8,314 nt of DNA from CAZADH01 sp964483805 (GCA_964483805.1 CAZADH010000277.1:1-8314), one strand, 5' to 3'; numbered from the stretch's first letter, positions 1 to 6,771 are shown. A program made the numbers and translations. The notes: generated by a model not told the origin, from the letters alone.

Positions 1-2
1 AA

Positions 3-1460
3 TGGTGGCCCGACTGGGATGCCCGGCCCTGCAACGGTGCAGGCTCTGCCGCTTTTCGGTTCTATGCGCCGCTCGTCTATTATCTGAGCGCCGTGCCGAT
101 CTCGCTGGGCCTGTCGGTCGCAGTCGCGCTCAAACTCACGGTGCTGCTGTTCGTCTTCGGCGGCGCCGTCGGGGTTGGCCTGTGGCTGGCGCGTCTCGCG
201 CCGGAACGATCACCGTTGCCCGGCGTGGCGTTGTTCTTCATGATGCCGCTTTTATCGCTGCATGTGTTTCTGGTGTTCAACTTCCAGAATCTGTGTGCGA
301 TGCTGCTGCTGCCCTGGGTTTTGTGGGCATGGGAATACGCAAGACCGTTGCGTGATTGGCGCCCCCTGGCCGTGACACTCGGCCTGATGGGCTGGACGCA
401 TCTGCCGGCGACGCTGATCGCCGGTTACGCGCTGTTGGCGCTGGCCTTCGTCGAGTCGGTGCAGTCGCGCTCGGCCGGTCCATTGCGGCCTCTGGTTTTC
501 GGCGTGGTGGGCGGAGGCGCGCTGATGGCCCCCTACGCCGTTGCGGCGCTTCTGGGCACGCAACACACGCACTTCGATTTGTTGGCGGAGTTGGTGCCGT
601 GGCAGCGGCTCGACTTCTTCGACGACGCAGTGGACCCCGCGAACGTCGTCTGGTCAGCGATTCGTCAGGTGTTCGCCCTGACCGCGGCGCTGCTGTTGGC
701 CGGTGGCGTGGCGGGCCTGCTTGGCGCGCGATTCGACACCGGTCGCTGGCGGCCAACGCCGCATCTGGTCGTGGCGTTGCTCTTGCAGGTGCTGCTGTTC
801 CGGTTCAGCACTCCGCTGTGGCAGTATCTTCCGGGGCTGGCGGTGCTGCAGTATCCGTATCGCTGGGTGTTTCCGATCTTCGTGCTGACCTTGCCCACGC
901 TGACGCTCGGCCTGCCCGCGTGGCCGGAACGCCGGTTGTCGAGGTGGTTGCTGGGGCTGCCCATGGTTTTGCTCGTGGCGCTCAATCTCGCGGTGCAATA
1001 CACGGCGAAACCGTTGTCAGATGCAGATCTGGTCGCGTTTCGCGAGATCCGCATTCGCTATTCACGCGAATACCTGCCGCGCACCTGCCCCGAGGCCAAA
1101 ACTGTCTCGGTGGTGGCCGGACCGGTTCGCACCGTGCGCTTCGCCGACGGGGTCGGCCGCATTGCCGATGAGCGTCACGCGTTTGCGTCTTCGCGTTTCA
1201 CGGCCGCGGTCGAGTCGGCATCGGCCACCCTCGAGATCGTGACTCACTTCGACGACGACTGGCAGTTGGTGGTGAACGGCGTCGCCCGCCCGCCGGAACT
1301 CTCGGGTTCCTGCGGGTTCATGAAGACGGGGCTCGCGAACGGACGTCATGACATTGTATTGACGCGCCGCGCCCCGCCCGGTCGGCATGCTGGTTGGCTG
1401 GCGTTCATGGTCGGTGCCGCCGCGCTCATGCTGTGGCGCTCACGGCAGGGTGCCGGCTGA
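3..1460 (+). CDS. YfhO/PTPS-related polytopic membrane protein, 5'-partial
   Basis: The frame is open from the first complete codon at position 3, so the gene starts before the window. 485 residues are visible before the TGA at 1458-1460; the first in-frame ATG-like start is internal. The visible part begins with a WPDWDA motif followed by a G-x-G-x(3)-FRFYAPL motif, which resembles the first periplasmic loop of YfhO-type and '6-pyruvoyl-tetrahydropterin synthase-related' membrane proteins. Several hydrophobic segments follow up to about visible residue 330. A TPLWQYLP...LQYPYRW segment near 270-289 is typical of the family. The C-terminal soluble part (about 330-460) contains a THFDDDWQLVVNG stretch, like the extracytoplasmic beta domain of YfhO proteins, and a final membrane helix ends in a basic tail. 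By family these are GT-C-like membrane proteins linked to lipid-carrier glycosylation or cell-surface polymers; substrate is unknown here. It is transcribed toward the tRNA block, and no T-rich + strand terminator follows it. The family call is by motif recall only. Confidence 0.75.
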   Translation, partial: WWPDWDARPCNGAGSAAFRFYAPLVYYLSAVPISLGLSVAVALKLTVLLFVFGGAVGVGLWLARLAPERSPLPGVALFFMMPLLSLHVFLVFNFQNLCAMLLLPWVLWAWEYARPLRDWRPLAVTLGLMGWTHLPATLIAGYALLALAFVESVQSRSAGPLRPLVFGVVGGGALMAPYAVAALLGTQHTHFDLLAELVPWQRLDFFDDAVDPANVVWSAIRQVFALTAALLLAGGVAGLLGARFDTGRWRPTPHLVVALLLQVLLFRFSTPLWQYLPGLAVLQYPYRWVFPIFVLTLPTLTLGLPAWPERRLSRWLLGLPMVLLVALNLAVQYTAKPLSDADLVAFREIRIRYSREYLPRTCPEAKTVSVVAGPVRTVRFADGVGRIADERHAFASSRFTAAVESASATLEIVTHFDDDWQLVVNGVARPPELSGSCGFMKTGLANGRHDIVLTRRAPPGRHAGWLAFMVGAAALMLWRSRQGAG

Positions 1461-1519
1461 ACTCTCGACCGGCGTGGTGGTCGTCGACGATAACCACGGC
1501 ATCAGGTGGGGCGCCAACG

Positions 1520-1551
1520 AAAAAGCCGCCGCGAGTTGCCCCGCGGCGGCT
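1520..1551 (-). terminator. Intrinsic terminator of the tRNA unit
   Basis: A 10-bp perfect inverted repeat, AGCCGCCGCG / CGCGGCGGCT, has an 8-nt loop at 1534-1541. On the minus strand it is followed directly by five T residues (the A run at 1520-1524). It lies 12 nt past the 3' end of tRNA-Glu, so it should end the tRNA transcript. On the + strand the stem is followed by TCAAAC, so it is a poor terminator for the membrane-protein gene on the left. Confidence 0.88.
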
Positions 1552-1563
1552 CAAACAATCATG

Positions 1564-1636
<73 letters not shown>

Positions 1637-1656
1637 ATGATTTCTTGTTCAGTCCG

Positions 1657-1728
1657 TGGGCCCAGCAGGGTTCGAACCTGCGACCAAGCGGTTATGAGCC
1701 GCCGGCTCTGCCACTGAGCTATAGGCCC
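1657..1728 (-). tRNA. tRNA with CAU anticodon, probably tRNA-Ile2 (lysidine-modified)
   Basis: The reverse complement gives a 72-nt cloverleaf. The acceptor is GGGCCTA/TGGGCCC (one U-G pair) with discriminator A, the D arm GCTC/GAGC, and the anticodon stem GGCGG/CCGCT around CTCATAA (anticodon CAT). The T arm is GCAGG/CCTGC around TTCGAAC. The initiator is excluded: the 1-72 pair is a normal G-C and the anticodon stem lacks the three G-C pairs of fMet. The stretch from the anticodon loop through CGCTTGGTCGC closely resembles E. coli ileX, so I favour Ile2, whose wobble C is changed to lysidine by TilS to read AUA; elongator Met is the alternative. No CCA is encoded. A CAU isoleucine tRNA near rpoD is, as I recall, also seen in some proteobacteria. 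Confidence 0.93.
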
Positions 1729-1741
1729 TTGACGGATCTTG

Positions 1742-1770
1742 AAGATACCACAACCCACCGACAATGGCAA
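1742..1770 (-). promoter_or_regulatory. Sigma70-type promoter of the tRNA unit
   Basis: On the minus strand, TTGCCA (1770-1765; 5 of 6 to TTGACA) and TATCTT (1747-1742; 4 of 6 to TATAAT) are separated by exactly 17 bp. Initiation would fall near 1735, a few bases before the first tRNA at 1728. It lies downstream of the rpoD terminator, so the tRNAs need not depend on the dnaG-rpoD transcript. Confidence 0.65.
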
Positions 1771-1845
1771 GTCTGTCACGCACAGGTTTTTTTCCGGCCC
1801 GGCGAATCCGCATCAATGAACCGCGCCACGGCATCGGGCCAGTGC

Positions 1846-1875
1846 AAAACCGGCGCCCCATGCCGAGGCGCCGGT
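1846..1875 (-). terminator. Intrinsic terminator after rpoD
   Basis: A 9-bp perfect inverted repeat, ACCGGCGCC (1849-1857) and GGCGCCGGT (1867-1875), has a 9-nt loop. Read on the minus strand it is followed by a short T run, then GC. The stem is very strong but the T tract is only about four bases, so termination may be incomplete. It starts 37 nt past the rpoD stop codon and separates rpoD from the tRNA promoter. Confidence 0.78.
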
Positions 1876-1911
1876 CGAGTGTCGGTGTCGTGGTGACGTC
1901 GTCGACGACGG

Positions 1912-3078
1912 TCACTCCATGTAGAACTCTTTGAGGCGCTTGCTGCGCGACGGATGGCGCAATTTGCGCAGTGCTTTCGCCTCGATCTGGCGGATGCGCT
2001 CGCGGGTGACGCCGAACTTCTGGCCCACCTCTTCGAGGGTGCGCTGCCAGCCGTCGTCGAGACCGAACCGGTAACGAATGACCCGCGACTCCCGCTCGGT
2101 GAGCGTCGAGAGCACCTTGTTGATCTGCTCTTTGAGAATCAGGTTGAACGCGGCCTCGGCCGGCGATTGCGCCGATTTGTCTTCGACGAAGTCGCCCAGG
2201 TGCGAATCGTCTTCGCCGTTGATCGGCGTTTCGAGTGAGATCGGGTCCATCGCGGTCTTCATGATGTTCTTGACCTTCTCGATGGGCAGGCCGACTTCGG
2301 CGGCCAGCTCTTCGAGCGAGGGCTCGCGACCGTATTTCTGCACCAGCTTGCGGCTGGCCTTACGCAACTTGTTGATGGTCTCGACCATGTGCACCGGGAT
2401 GCGGATGGTACGGGCCTGGTCGGCGATCGCGCGCGTGATCGCCTGGCGGATCCACCAGATGGCATACGTCGAAAACTTGTAACCCTTGCGGTATTTGAAC
2501 TTCTCGACGGCGCGGATCAATCCCTGGTTGCCTTCTTGAATGAGATCGAGGAACAACAGGCCGCGTTTGGTGTACTTCTTCGCCACCGATACGACAAGAC
2601 GCAGGTTTGCTTCGATCAGCTTGCGTTGGGCTTCTTGGTCGCCGTGCTCGATGCGCTTGGCCAGCATGACCTCTTCCTGCATGGTGAGCAGGTTGATCTT
2701 GCCGATCTCGCGCAGGTAGACGCGCACCGAATCGTCGATGTCGTCGAAGTCTTCGGGTTGCTCGTATGACGCATCGTCTTTTTTCTTGTCTTCGGGCATG
2801 CGCAACCGCTCGTTGAGGACGACTTCTTCTTCGTCGACGAGCTCGATGTTGGCATCCATGATCTCGTTGATGATCTCTTCGAAGATCATCGGATCGATGC
2901 CGTCGGGCAGTAGCTTGTTGATTTCCTGATAGCTCAGATAGCCTTGTTGCGTGCCTTTGATGCGGAGCGAGTTTTTGATCTCGACGATCTTCTCGCTCAT
3001 GATCGGGGGCAGTCCCTCGGTGGCGACGGCGGGCGCAGTGGCGGTGGCAGCAGTGGCGACAGTGTCTTTGACCTTCAT
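1912..3078 (-). CDS. rpoD: RNA polymerase primary sigma factor RpoD (sigma-70)
   Basis: A 388-residue housekeeping sigma factor, which directs RNA polymerase to -35/-10 promoters. Regions in order: an Ala/Thr-rich N-terminus (1-26); region 1.1 (about 33-90, QQGYLSYQEINKLLPDG); region 1.2 (about 113-147, DSVRVYLREIG); region 2 (about 150-222, with EANLRLVVSVAKKY, DLIQEGNQGLIRAVEKF and KFSTYAIWWIRQAI, the -10 recognition and melting part); region 3 (about 228-300, LGDFVEDK); and region 4 (about 318-386, RTLEEVGQKFGVTRERIRQIEAK, the -35 helix-turn-helix, written here as RTLEEVG then FGVTRERIRQIEAKALRKL). There is no long insert between 1.2 and 2, unlike Beta/Gammaproteobacteria. The ATG at 3078 is preceded by AAGGAAG about 6 nt upstream, which favours it over Met27, which lacks a clear ribosome site. 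It starts 19 nt after the dnaG stop, so the two are very probably co-transcribed. The regions are unmistakable. Confidence 0.98.
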   Translation of the reverse strand: MKVKDTVATAATATAPAVATEGLPPIMSEKIVEIKNSLRIKGTQQGYLSYQEINKLLPDGIDPMIFEEIINEIMDANIELVDEEEVVLNERLRMPEDKKKDDASYEQPEDFDDIDDSVRVYLREIGKINLLTMQEEVMLAKRIEHGDQEAQRKLIEANLRLVVSVAKKYTKRGLLFLDLIQEGNQGLIRAVEKFKYRKGYKFSTYAIWWIRQAITRAIADQARTIRIPVHMVETINKLRKASRKLVQKYGREPSLEELAAEVGLPIEKVKNIMKTAMDPISLETPINGEDDSHLGDFVEDKSAQSPAEAAFNLILKEQINKVLSTLTERESRVIRYRFGLDDGWQRTLEEVGQKFGVTRERIRQIEAKALRKLRHPSRSKRLKEFYME

Positions 3079-3097
3079 GAGTGCTTCCTTTTTGCGA

Positions 3098-4888
3098 TCA
3101 GGAGTGGATCACCAGCGCTTGTTCGAGGCGCTTGATCTCGGTCAATTTCTTGGTGAGTCGGAGGGTTTCGTCGATGTTCTCGCCCTGTTCGGCGGTGCGA
3201 ATCTTGTCGTGCAGGATCTGGCCGATCTTTTTCAAGTTCCGCTGCATGAAGTCGTTGAGACAATCGTCGAGCGGCATTTCCGGCCGATCCTCGGCAGACA
3301 TGATAAGCTCCGAAAGGCGACTTTCAAGTTCGGGGTCGCTTAATTTCGAGACGACATCCGCCACCGTCAGCCTGCCCTCGTGTGCCTCCTGAAGATGGCA
3401 GATGGCTTCAAAAGCCTTGCGCAGACGTGGGTCGCGGAAATACTCGGGTTCGATACGCGCGCGGACGCGCGCCAGTTCGGTGGGGGTGTTGAGCACGTGG
3501 CGCAGGATCCACTCGGCCGCCTCGTTTTCGCCGTCACGCATGGGCCGGGGGCCCGCGGCAGATCTGCCTTGCGGCGCGACAGAGCGCGGTCTCATGGTCT
3601 GCTTGAGCAGTTCGACGTCGGTACCCAGCGCGACGGCCAGTGCCTTGATGATCTCGGCACGCACGATCGGGCTGGTGACCTCGGCGACCATTTCGCGAAA
3701 CTCGTTAACCACCCGGTCTTTGGTGGCAATGTCGATCGGTTTCGGCAGCGCGCGCACGCGCGTGTCGATGAGAAAACTGTAGATGTCGCGGGCGGCCTGC
3801 ACGCGGGCCAGAAACGCTTCGCGGCCTTCGCGGCGGATGAAGCTGTCGGGGTCGTCTTTGCCGGCGGCTGGCGTGTCTGACAACGTGATGATGCGCCCGA
3901 CCAGCGCGGTTTCGCGTTGCATGCCGACCGCTCGTACGGTGGCCCGCTGCCCGGCCTCGTCGGCGTCGTAGCAGAAATACACGGTCTGACAATTGCGGGC
4001 GAGCAACTGCAACTGCTCGCTGGTGATCGCGGTTCCCAATGTCGCGACGACATTCTCGACCCCATGCGCCACGAGGCTGATCGCGTCGAGATACCCTTCG
4101 ACGACGATGGCCGCATCGGCGCGCCGGATATGCGGCAGCGCCCGGTGCAGGTTGTACAGCAGTCGGCGCTTGTTGAACAGCGGTGTCTCGGGGGAGTTGA
4201 GGTATTTGGGCTCTTCGCCTGCGGTCATGACCCGGCCGCCGAACCCGACCACCCGCCCGGAGCGGTCATGAATCGGGATCATCAGGCGATGGCGGAACCG
4301 GTCGTAGACGCCGTTGCCGTCTTTGCGCGGCACCGCCAGACCAACCTCTTCGAGGCGTTTGCGCGCCTGGTCGTCGCGGCCGAACCGACTGGCGATTGTG
4401 TCCCATTCGTTGGGGGCGAACCCGAGACCGAAGGCAGTCGCCACCTCGGGACCCAGCCCGCGGTTGGTCAGATACTCGCGCGCCTCTTTGCCGGCTTTAC
4501 TGCCCAGGGCGCGGATGTACAACTCGGAAGCGGCGGCCATCAAGTCGTACAGCGGCATCTGTGGATCGCTCTCGCGATCGCGCTTCTCGGGGATGACCAC
4601 GCCACAGCGGTCGGCCAGACGGCGAACCGCCTCGGGGAAATTGACCTGATCGGTTTCCATGACGAACTTGAACACGTCACCGCCCTTGTGACAACCGAAA
4701 CAGTGGAAGATCTGTTTCTGGGGCGTGACGATGAAGCTCGGCGTCTTCTCGCCATGAAACGGACAGAGGCCTTTGAAATTGCGCCCCGTCGGAATCAGGC
4801 GAACATGCTCGCCGATAACCTGGACAATGTCGGTGCGTTCTCGCACCTGCCGGATAATCTCCTCGGTGATCGTACCCTGAGATGGCAT
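3098..4888 (-). CDS. dnaG: DNA primase DnaG
   Basis: A 596-residue primase that lays down RNA primers for replication at the fork, working with DnaB helicase. The N-terminal zinc domain has Cys42, His45, Cys63 and Cys66 in CX2HX17CX2C spacing. The RNA-polymerase core follows (about 115-255, with EPKYLNSPETPLF and RRLLYNL). The TOPRIM domain has Glu264 in VVEGYLD and the metal-binding DAD at 308-310 (YDADEAG; DGD is commoner in the family). The C-terminal part (about 450-596) matches the expected helicase-interaction region. The start at 4888 puts EEIIRQVRERTDIVQVIG at the usual N-terminus; the longer frame from 4951 would begin inside the predicted -10 box. A GGAG sits only 3 nt before this ATG and a stronger GAGAGGAAG lies about 14 nt before it, so the ribosome site is not textbook. 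It is the first gene of dnaG-rpoD; rpsU and yqeY, common upstream partners, are not present here. Confidence 0.97.
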   Translation of the reverse strand: MPSQGTITEEIIRQVRERTDIVQVIGEHVRLIPTGRNFKGLCPFHGEKTPSFIVTPQKQIFHCFGCHKGGDVFKFVMETDQVNFPEAVRRLADRCGVVIPEKRDRESDPQMPLYDLMAAASELYIRALGSKAGKEAREYLTNRGLGPEVATAFGLGFAPNEWDTIASRFGRDDQARKRLEEVGLAVPRKDGNGVYDRFRHRLMIPIHDRSGRVVGFGGRVMTAGEEPKYLNSPETPLFNKRRLLYNLHRALPHIRRADAAIVVEGYLDAISLVAHGVENVVATLGTAITSEQLQLLARNCQTVYFCYDADEAGQRATVRAVGMQRETALVGRIITLSDTPAAGKDDPDSFIRREGREAFLARVQAARDIYSFLIDTRVRALPKPIDIATKDRVVNEFREMVAEVTSPIVRAEIIKALAVALGTDVELLKQTMRPRSVAPQGRSAAGPRPMRDGENEAAEWILRHVLNTPTELARVRARIEPEYFRDPRLRKAFEAICHLQEAHEGRLTVADVVSKLSDPELESRLSELIMSAEDRPEMPLDDCLNDFMQRNLKKIGQILHDKIRTAEQGENIDETLRLTKKLTEIKRLEQALVIHS

Positions 4889-4950
4889 CAGCTCCGCACT
4901 ACTTCCTCTCGGGCGTAATGAGATGAGGAAAGGGGCATCGTAAGCTTGCA

Positions 4951-4979
4951 ATTCTAAAGGTTGGCCGACGATTTGTCAA
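4951..4979 (-). promoter_or_regulatory. Sigma70 promoter of the dnaG-rpoD operon
   Basis: On the minus strand, a perfect -35 TTGACA (4979-4974), a 17-bp spacer and TAGAAT (4956-4951; 5 of 6) lie 63 bp upstream of the dnaG ATG. This is the best promoter match in the window. The -35 box sits in the loop of an 8-bp perfect inverted repeat (4965-4972 / 4985-4992), which could let a DNA-binding protein occlude the promoter. Predicted initiation near 4944 gives a leader of roughly 55 nt. Confidence 0.78.
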
Positions 4980-4998
4980 ACTTCATCGTCGGTTTTTT
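4965..4998 (+). terminator. + strand terminator-like hairpin over the dnaG promoter
   Basis: CCGACGAT (4965-4972) and ATCGTCGG (4985-4992) form an 8-bp perfect stem with a 12-nt loop, followed on the + strand by six T residues (4993-4998). In form this is an intrinsic terminator, but no + strand gene lies between 1460 and here for it to end. On the minus strand the stem is followed by CCAACC, so it is not a good terminator for the CDF gene. It may stop antisense transcription coming out of the dnaG-rpoD region, or be an operator dyad instead. Confidence 0.55.
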
Positions 4999-5001
4999 GT
5001 T

Positions 5002-5051
5002 GGCCCGGGCCGTACCCCCTGTTTGCGAGGATGCGGCGGGTACCCCGGGCC
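5002..5051. repeat. GC-rich bulged hairpin in the CDF-dnaG intergenic region
   Basis: GGCCCGGG (5002-5009) pairs with CCCGGGCC (5044-5051), and GTACC (5012-5016) pairs with GGTAC (5039-5043), leaving a two-base CC bulge and a 22-nt loop. It begins about 48 nt past the CDF stop codon on the minus strand. No T run follows on either strand, so it is not a standard intrinsic terminator. It could protect the CDF mRNA 3' end or help Rho-dependent ending. The rest of the spacer up to 5098 is also rich in GGCC runs. Confidence 0.5.
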
Positions 5052-5098
5052 TGGGCCGGGCCGTTCCCTTGCCTGGTCGGCCGGCCGGGGCGGTCAAC

Positions 5099-6544
5099 TC
5101 ACCGGGATCGCAGGGGCTCCGTGTGGATGGTCACGCGCGCCAGTTCCGGCAGTGCGGCGCGGATGTTGCGTTCGAGCGTGGTCGAAAGTCGGTGGGCTTC
5201 GCCGATGGGCAACGTGCCCTCGGCCCGCACATGCAGTTCGAGGTGCAGTTCGCCGTCGTGCTCGACGAAGTGCAGGTTGTGGGGTTCTGCCAGGCCGTTC
5301 ACCGTCGACACCATCGCGAACACCCGTTCGCCGAGTTTGGCGTAGGTGTCGGTGCCGTCGAAGGCCGCTGCCGGTCGCGCTTCGGCCGGTTCGAGGTGCG
5401 TCATGACCCGTTTGATGCGCTGATCGAGATCGCGAATCGCGGCTTCCAGTTGCGACGAGATCAGATGGGCGTCGGCCAGGGTCAGGGTCGCGTTGACCTC
5501 GAGATGCAGCGCCACGAGCAGGCTGTCGTGATCCTGGTGCAGGTCGACATTGTGCAAGCCGATGACGCCGCGCTGACACAAGGAAATACGTCGTATTGCT
5601 GTCAACAGATCGGTGGGCAGGTGACTGCCCGGCTCGAAGTGGACCTGCACGATCGAACCGGTCCCCACCGCGTCGCGCACCGCACTCTCGACCTGGTGAC
5701 TGACCCCGTGGGCGGCCTCGAAGGCCAGGTCGGGCGCGAGCATGATCGTCAGGTCGACGAAATAGCCGGCGCTGCCGGTCGAGCGCGCGCGCGCGTTGGT
5801 CACGGTCACCACGCCCGGGATCGAGCGCGCGGTGGTGCGAATCTTGTCGAGCATGCCGGCGGGGGCCCGGTCGAGCAGGGTGTCGAGTGCGTGCACCGAG
5901 AGGCCCCACGATGCGTAGGTCACCATGGCCACGACCCCGAGAGCCGCGATCGGATCGGCCTTGGGATATCCCATCGCCGCGAAAGCCAGGCCAACGATGA
6001 CCACGAACGATGACAGAATGTCGGACGAGAAGTGGAGCGCGTCGGCGGCCAGCGCCTGGCTGTTGTGTTTCTGGGCTGCCGCATAGAGAAGGCGGGCCCG
6101 CCAGAAATCGATGGCCATCGAAACGCCCATGACGGCAAACGCCAGGAAAGTGACGGTGACGGGCTTGTGAGCGCCGGTCAGGCGTTCGATGGCTTCGAGG
6201 ATGATCCAGTAGCAGGTGAGCATGAGTAGACCGACTTCGATCAATGCTGAAATCGACTCGATCTTGCCGTGCCCGTACGGGTGCTTCTCATCGGCCGGGC
6301 GCCCCGAATACGAGACGGCCATCCAGGTCACGAGGGTGGCGAGCAGATCGAGGCCCGAGTGAAGCGCCTCGGAAAGGATGCCCAGCGATCCCGTCATCCA
6401 ACCGATCGTGGCTTTCGAGAGCGTGAGAAAGAATGCCGCCCCAACCGAGTTGCGCGCCACGTCCATTTTTTCGCGGGTGGCTTCGTCGTGCGTGGGCTGG
6501 TTTGCCTGCTCTTGATTCGTCGTCAAGTCTCTCGATTCACTCAT
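5099..6544 (-). CDS. Cation diffusion facilitator (CDF) metal efflux transporter with three C-terminal dimerisation-type domains
   Basis: A 481-residue inner-membrane proton-coupled exporter of divalent metals. Residues 1-28 are a polar cytoplasmic N-terminus. Six membrane helices fall at about 32-52, 54-78, 97-117, 128-146, 170-192 and 196-215. The transport-site motifs are His62-x3-Asp66 (helix 2) and His171-x3-Asp175 (helix 5), a His/Asp pair usually linked with Zn/Co/Cd exporters rather than the DxxxD of Fe or Mn types. HPYGHGKIE (88-96) is the typical loop motif. The C-terminal part is about 265 residues, far longer than the single ferredoxin-like domain of about 80 in FieF. It looks like three domains (about 243-306, 325-386, 413-477), each with a strand-helix-strand pattern and an ending like HFEPG, HLEPA or HTEP. 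The start at 6544 has GAGGT 5 nt upstream; an upstream extension of the frame to 6880 would run into the hydG region. It is divergent from hydG. The exact metal is not determinable. Confidence 0.93.
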   Translation of the reverse strand: MSESRDLTTNQEQANQPTHDEATREKMDVARNSVGAAFFLTLSKATIGWMTGSLGILSEALHSGLDLLATLVTWMAVSYSGRPADEKHPYGHGKIESISALIEVGLLMLTCYWIILEAIERLTGAHKPVTVTFLAFAVMGVSMAIDFWRARLLYAAAQKHNSQALAADALHFSSDILSSFVVIVGLAFAAMGYPKADPIAALGVVAMVTYASWGLSVHALDTLLDRAPAGMLDKIRTTARSIPGVVTVTNARARSTGSAGYFVDLTIMLAPDLAFEAAHGVSHQVESAVRDAVGTGSIVQVHFEPGSHLPTDLLTAIRRISLCQRGVIGLHNVDLHQDHDSLLVALHLEVNATLTLADAHLISSQLEAAIRDLDQRIKRVMTHLEPAEARPAAAFDGTDTYAKLGERVFAMVSTVNGLAEPHNLHFVEHDGELHLELHVRAEGTLPIGEAHRLSTTLERNIRAALPELARVTIHTEPLRSR

Positions 6545-6579
6545 GATCGACCTCGTCTTTCGCCCCGTTTGGCTTGCGG

Positions 6580-6603
6580 ACTCAACATCAAGAATGTGTG
6601 AGT
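6580..6603. promoter_or_regulatory. Imperfect palindrome in the CDF leader, possible operator
   Basis: ACTCAACAT (6580-6588) is complementary to ATGT-G-TGAGT (6594-6603) with one unpaired G and a 5-nt centre. The site is A/T-richer than its surroundings and lies 36-59 bp upstream of the CDF start codon, where a repressor operator or promoter element would be expected. I see no convincing -35/-10 pair for the CDF gene. Binding by a metal-responsive regulator is a guess. Confidence 0.35.
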
Positions 6604-6686
6604 TTACTGCGAAACAAAGACGCATGCCACCAAGAGAATGATCCCTTTCCGTCTCGTCGCGGGGCGTGTGTGTGCATTCGCCGTGT

Positions 6687-6719
6687 TCACCCACCATGGA
6701 TGCGAGTTTGCCTGGGTGA
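6687..6719. promoter_or_regulatory. Inverted repeat upstream of the hydG promoter, possible activator/repressor site
   Basis: TCACCCA (6687-6693) and TGGGTGA (6713-6719) are perfect 7-bp inverted arms separated by 19 bp, ending 14 bp before the hydG -35 box. Centre-to-centre spacing is 26 bp, not a clean multiple of a helical turn. It does not match the FNR/CRP consensus. The position suits an activator, but chance occurrence is possible. Confidence 0.35.
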
Positions 6720-6733
6720 TTCATGTCTCGTTG

Positions 6734-6762
6734 TTGACTCTCCTCGACGAGAGGCATATCAA
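6734..6762 (+). promoter_or_regulatory. Sigma70-type promoter of the hydG operon
   Basis: TTGACT (6734-6739; 5 of 6) and TATCAA (6757-6762; 4 of 6) are separated by exactly 17 bp. Initiation near 6769 would give a leader of about 45 nt before the hydG ATG at 6815. The spacer holds a short CCTC-N5-GAGG dyad (6742-6754) that could be a protein-binding site. This is the only good rightward promoter in the 270-bp divergent region. Confidence 0.68.
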
Positions 6763-6771
6763 TAGGGCGGA

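Noticed and set aside
356..1171. 271-codon + strand frame rich in Arg/Ala/Gly
   Set aside because: Out-of-frame shadow of the YfhO-like membrane protein; the composition is that of shifted GC-rich codons.
1736..1746. ATCTT-G-AAGAT palindrome at the tRNA promoter -10 box
   Set aside because: Short and overlapping the -10 hexamer; likely chance, no further support.
3917..4918. 333-codon + strand open frame opposite dnaG
   Set aside because: Antisense to the conserved zinc and TOPRIM domains of primase, and the product has no family features.
4889..4951. Upstream start for DnaG at 4951
   Set aside because: It would begin within the predicted -10 box and adds 21 residues not seen at primase N-termini.
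4961..6013. 350-codon + strand open frame opposite the CDF gene
   Set aside because: It lies antisense to a clear CDF coding sequence, has no recognisable domain and no ribosome site noted; long antisense frames are usual in GC-rich DNA.
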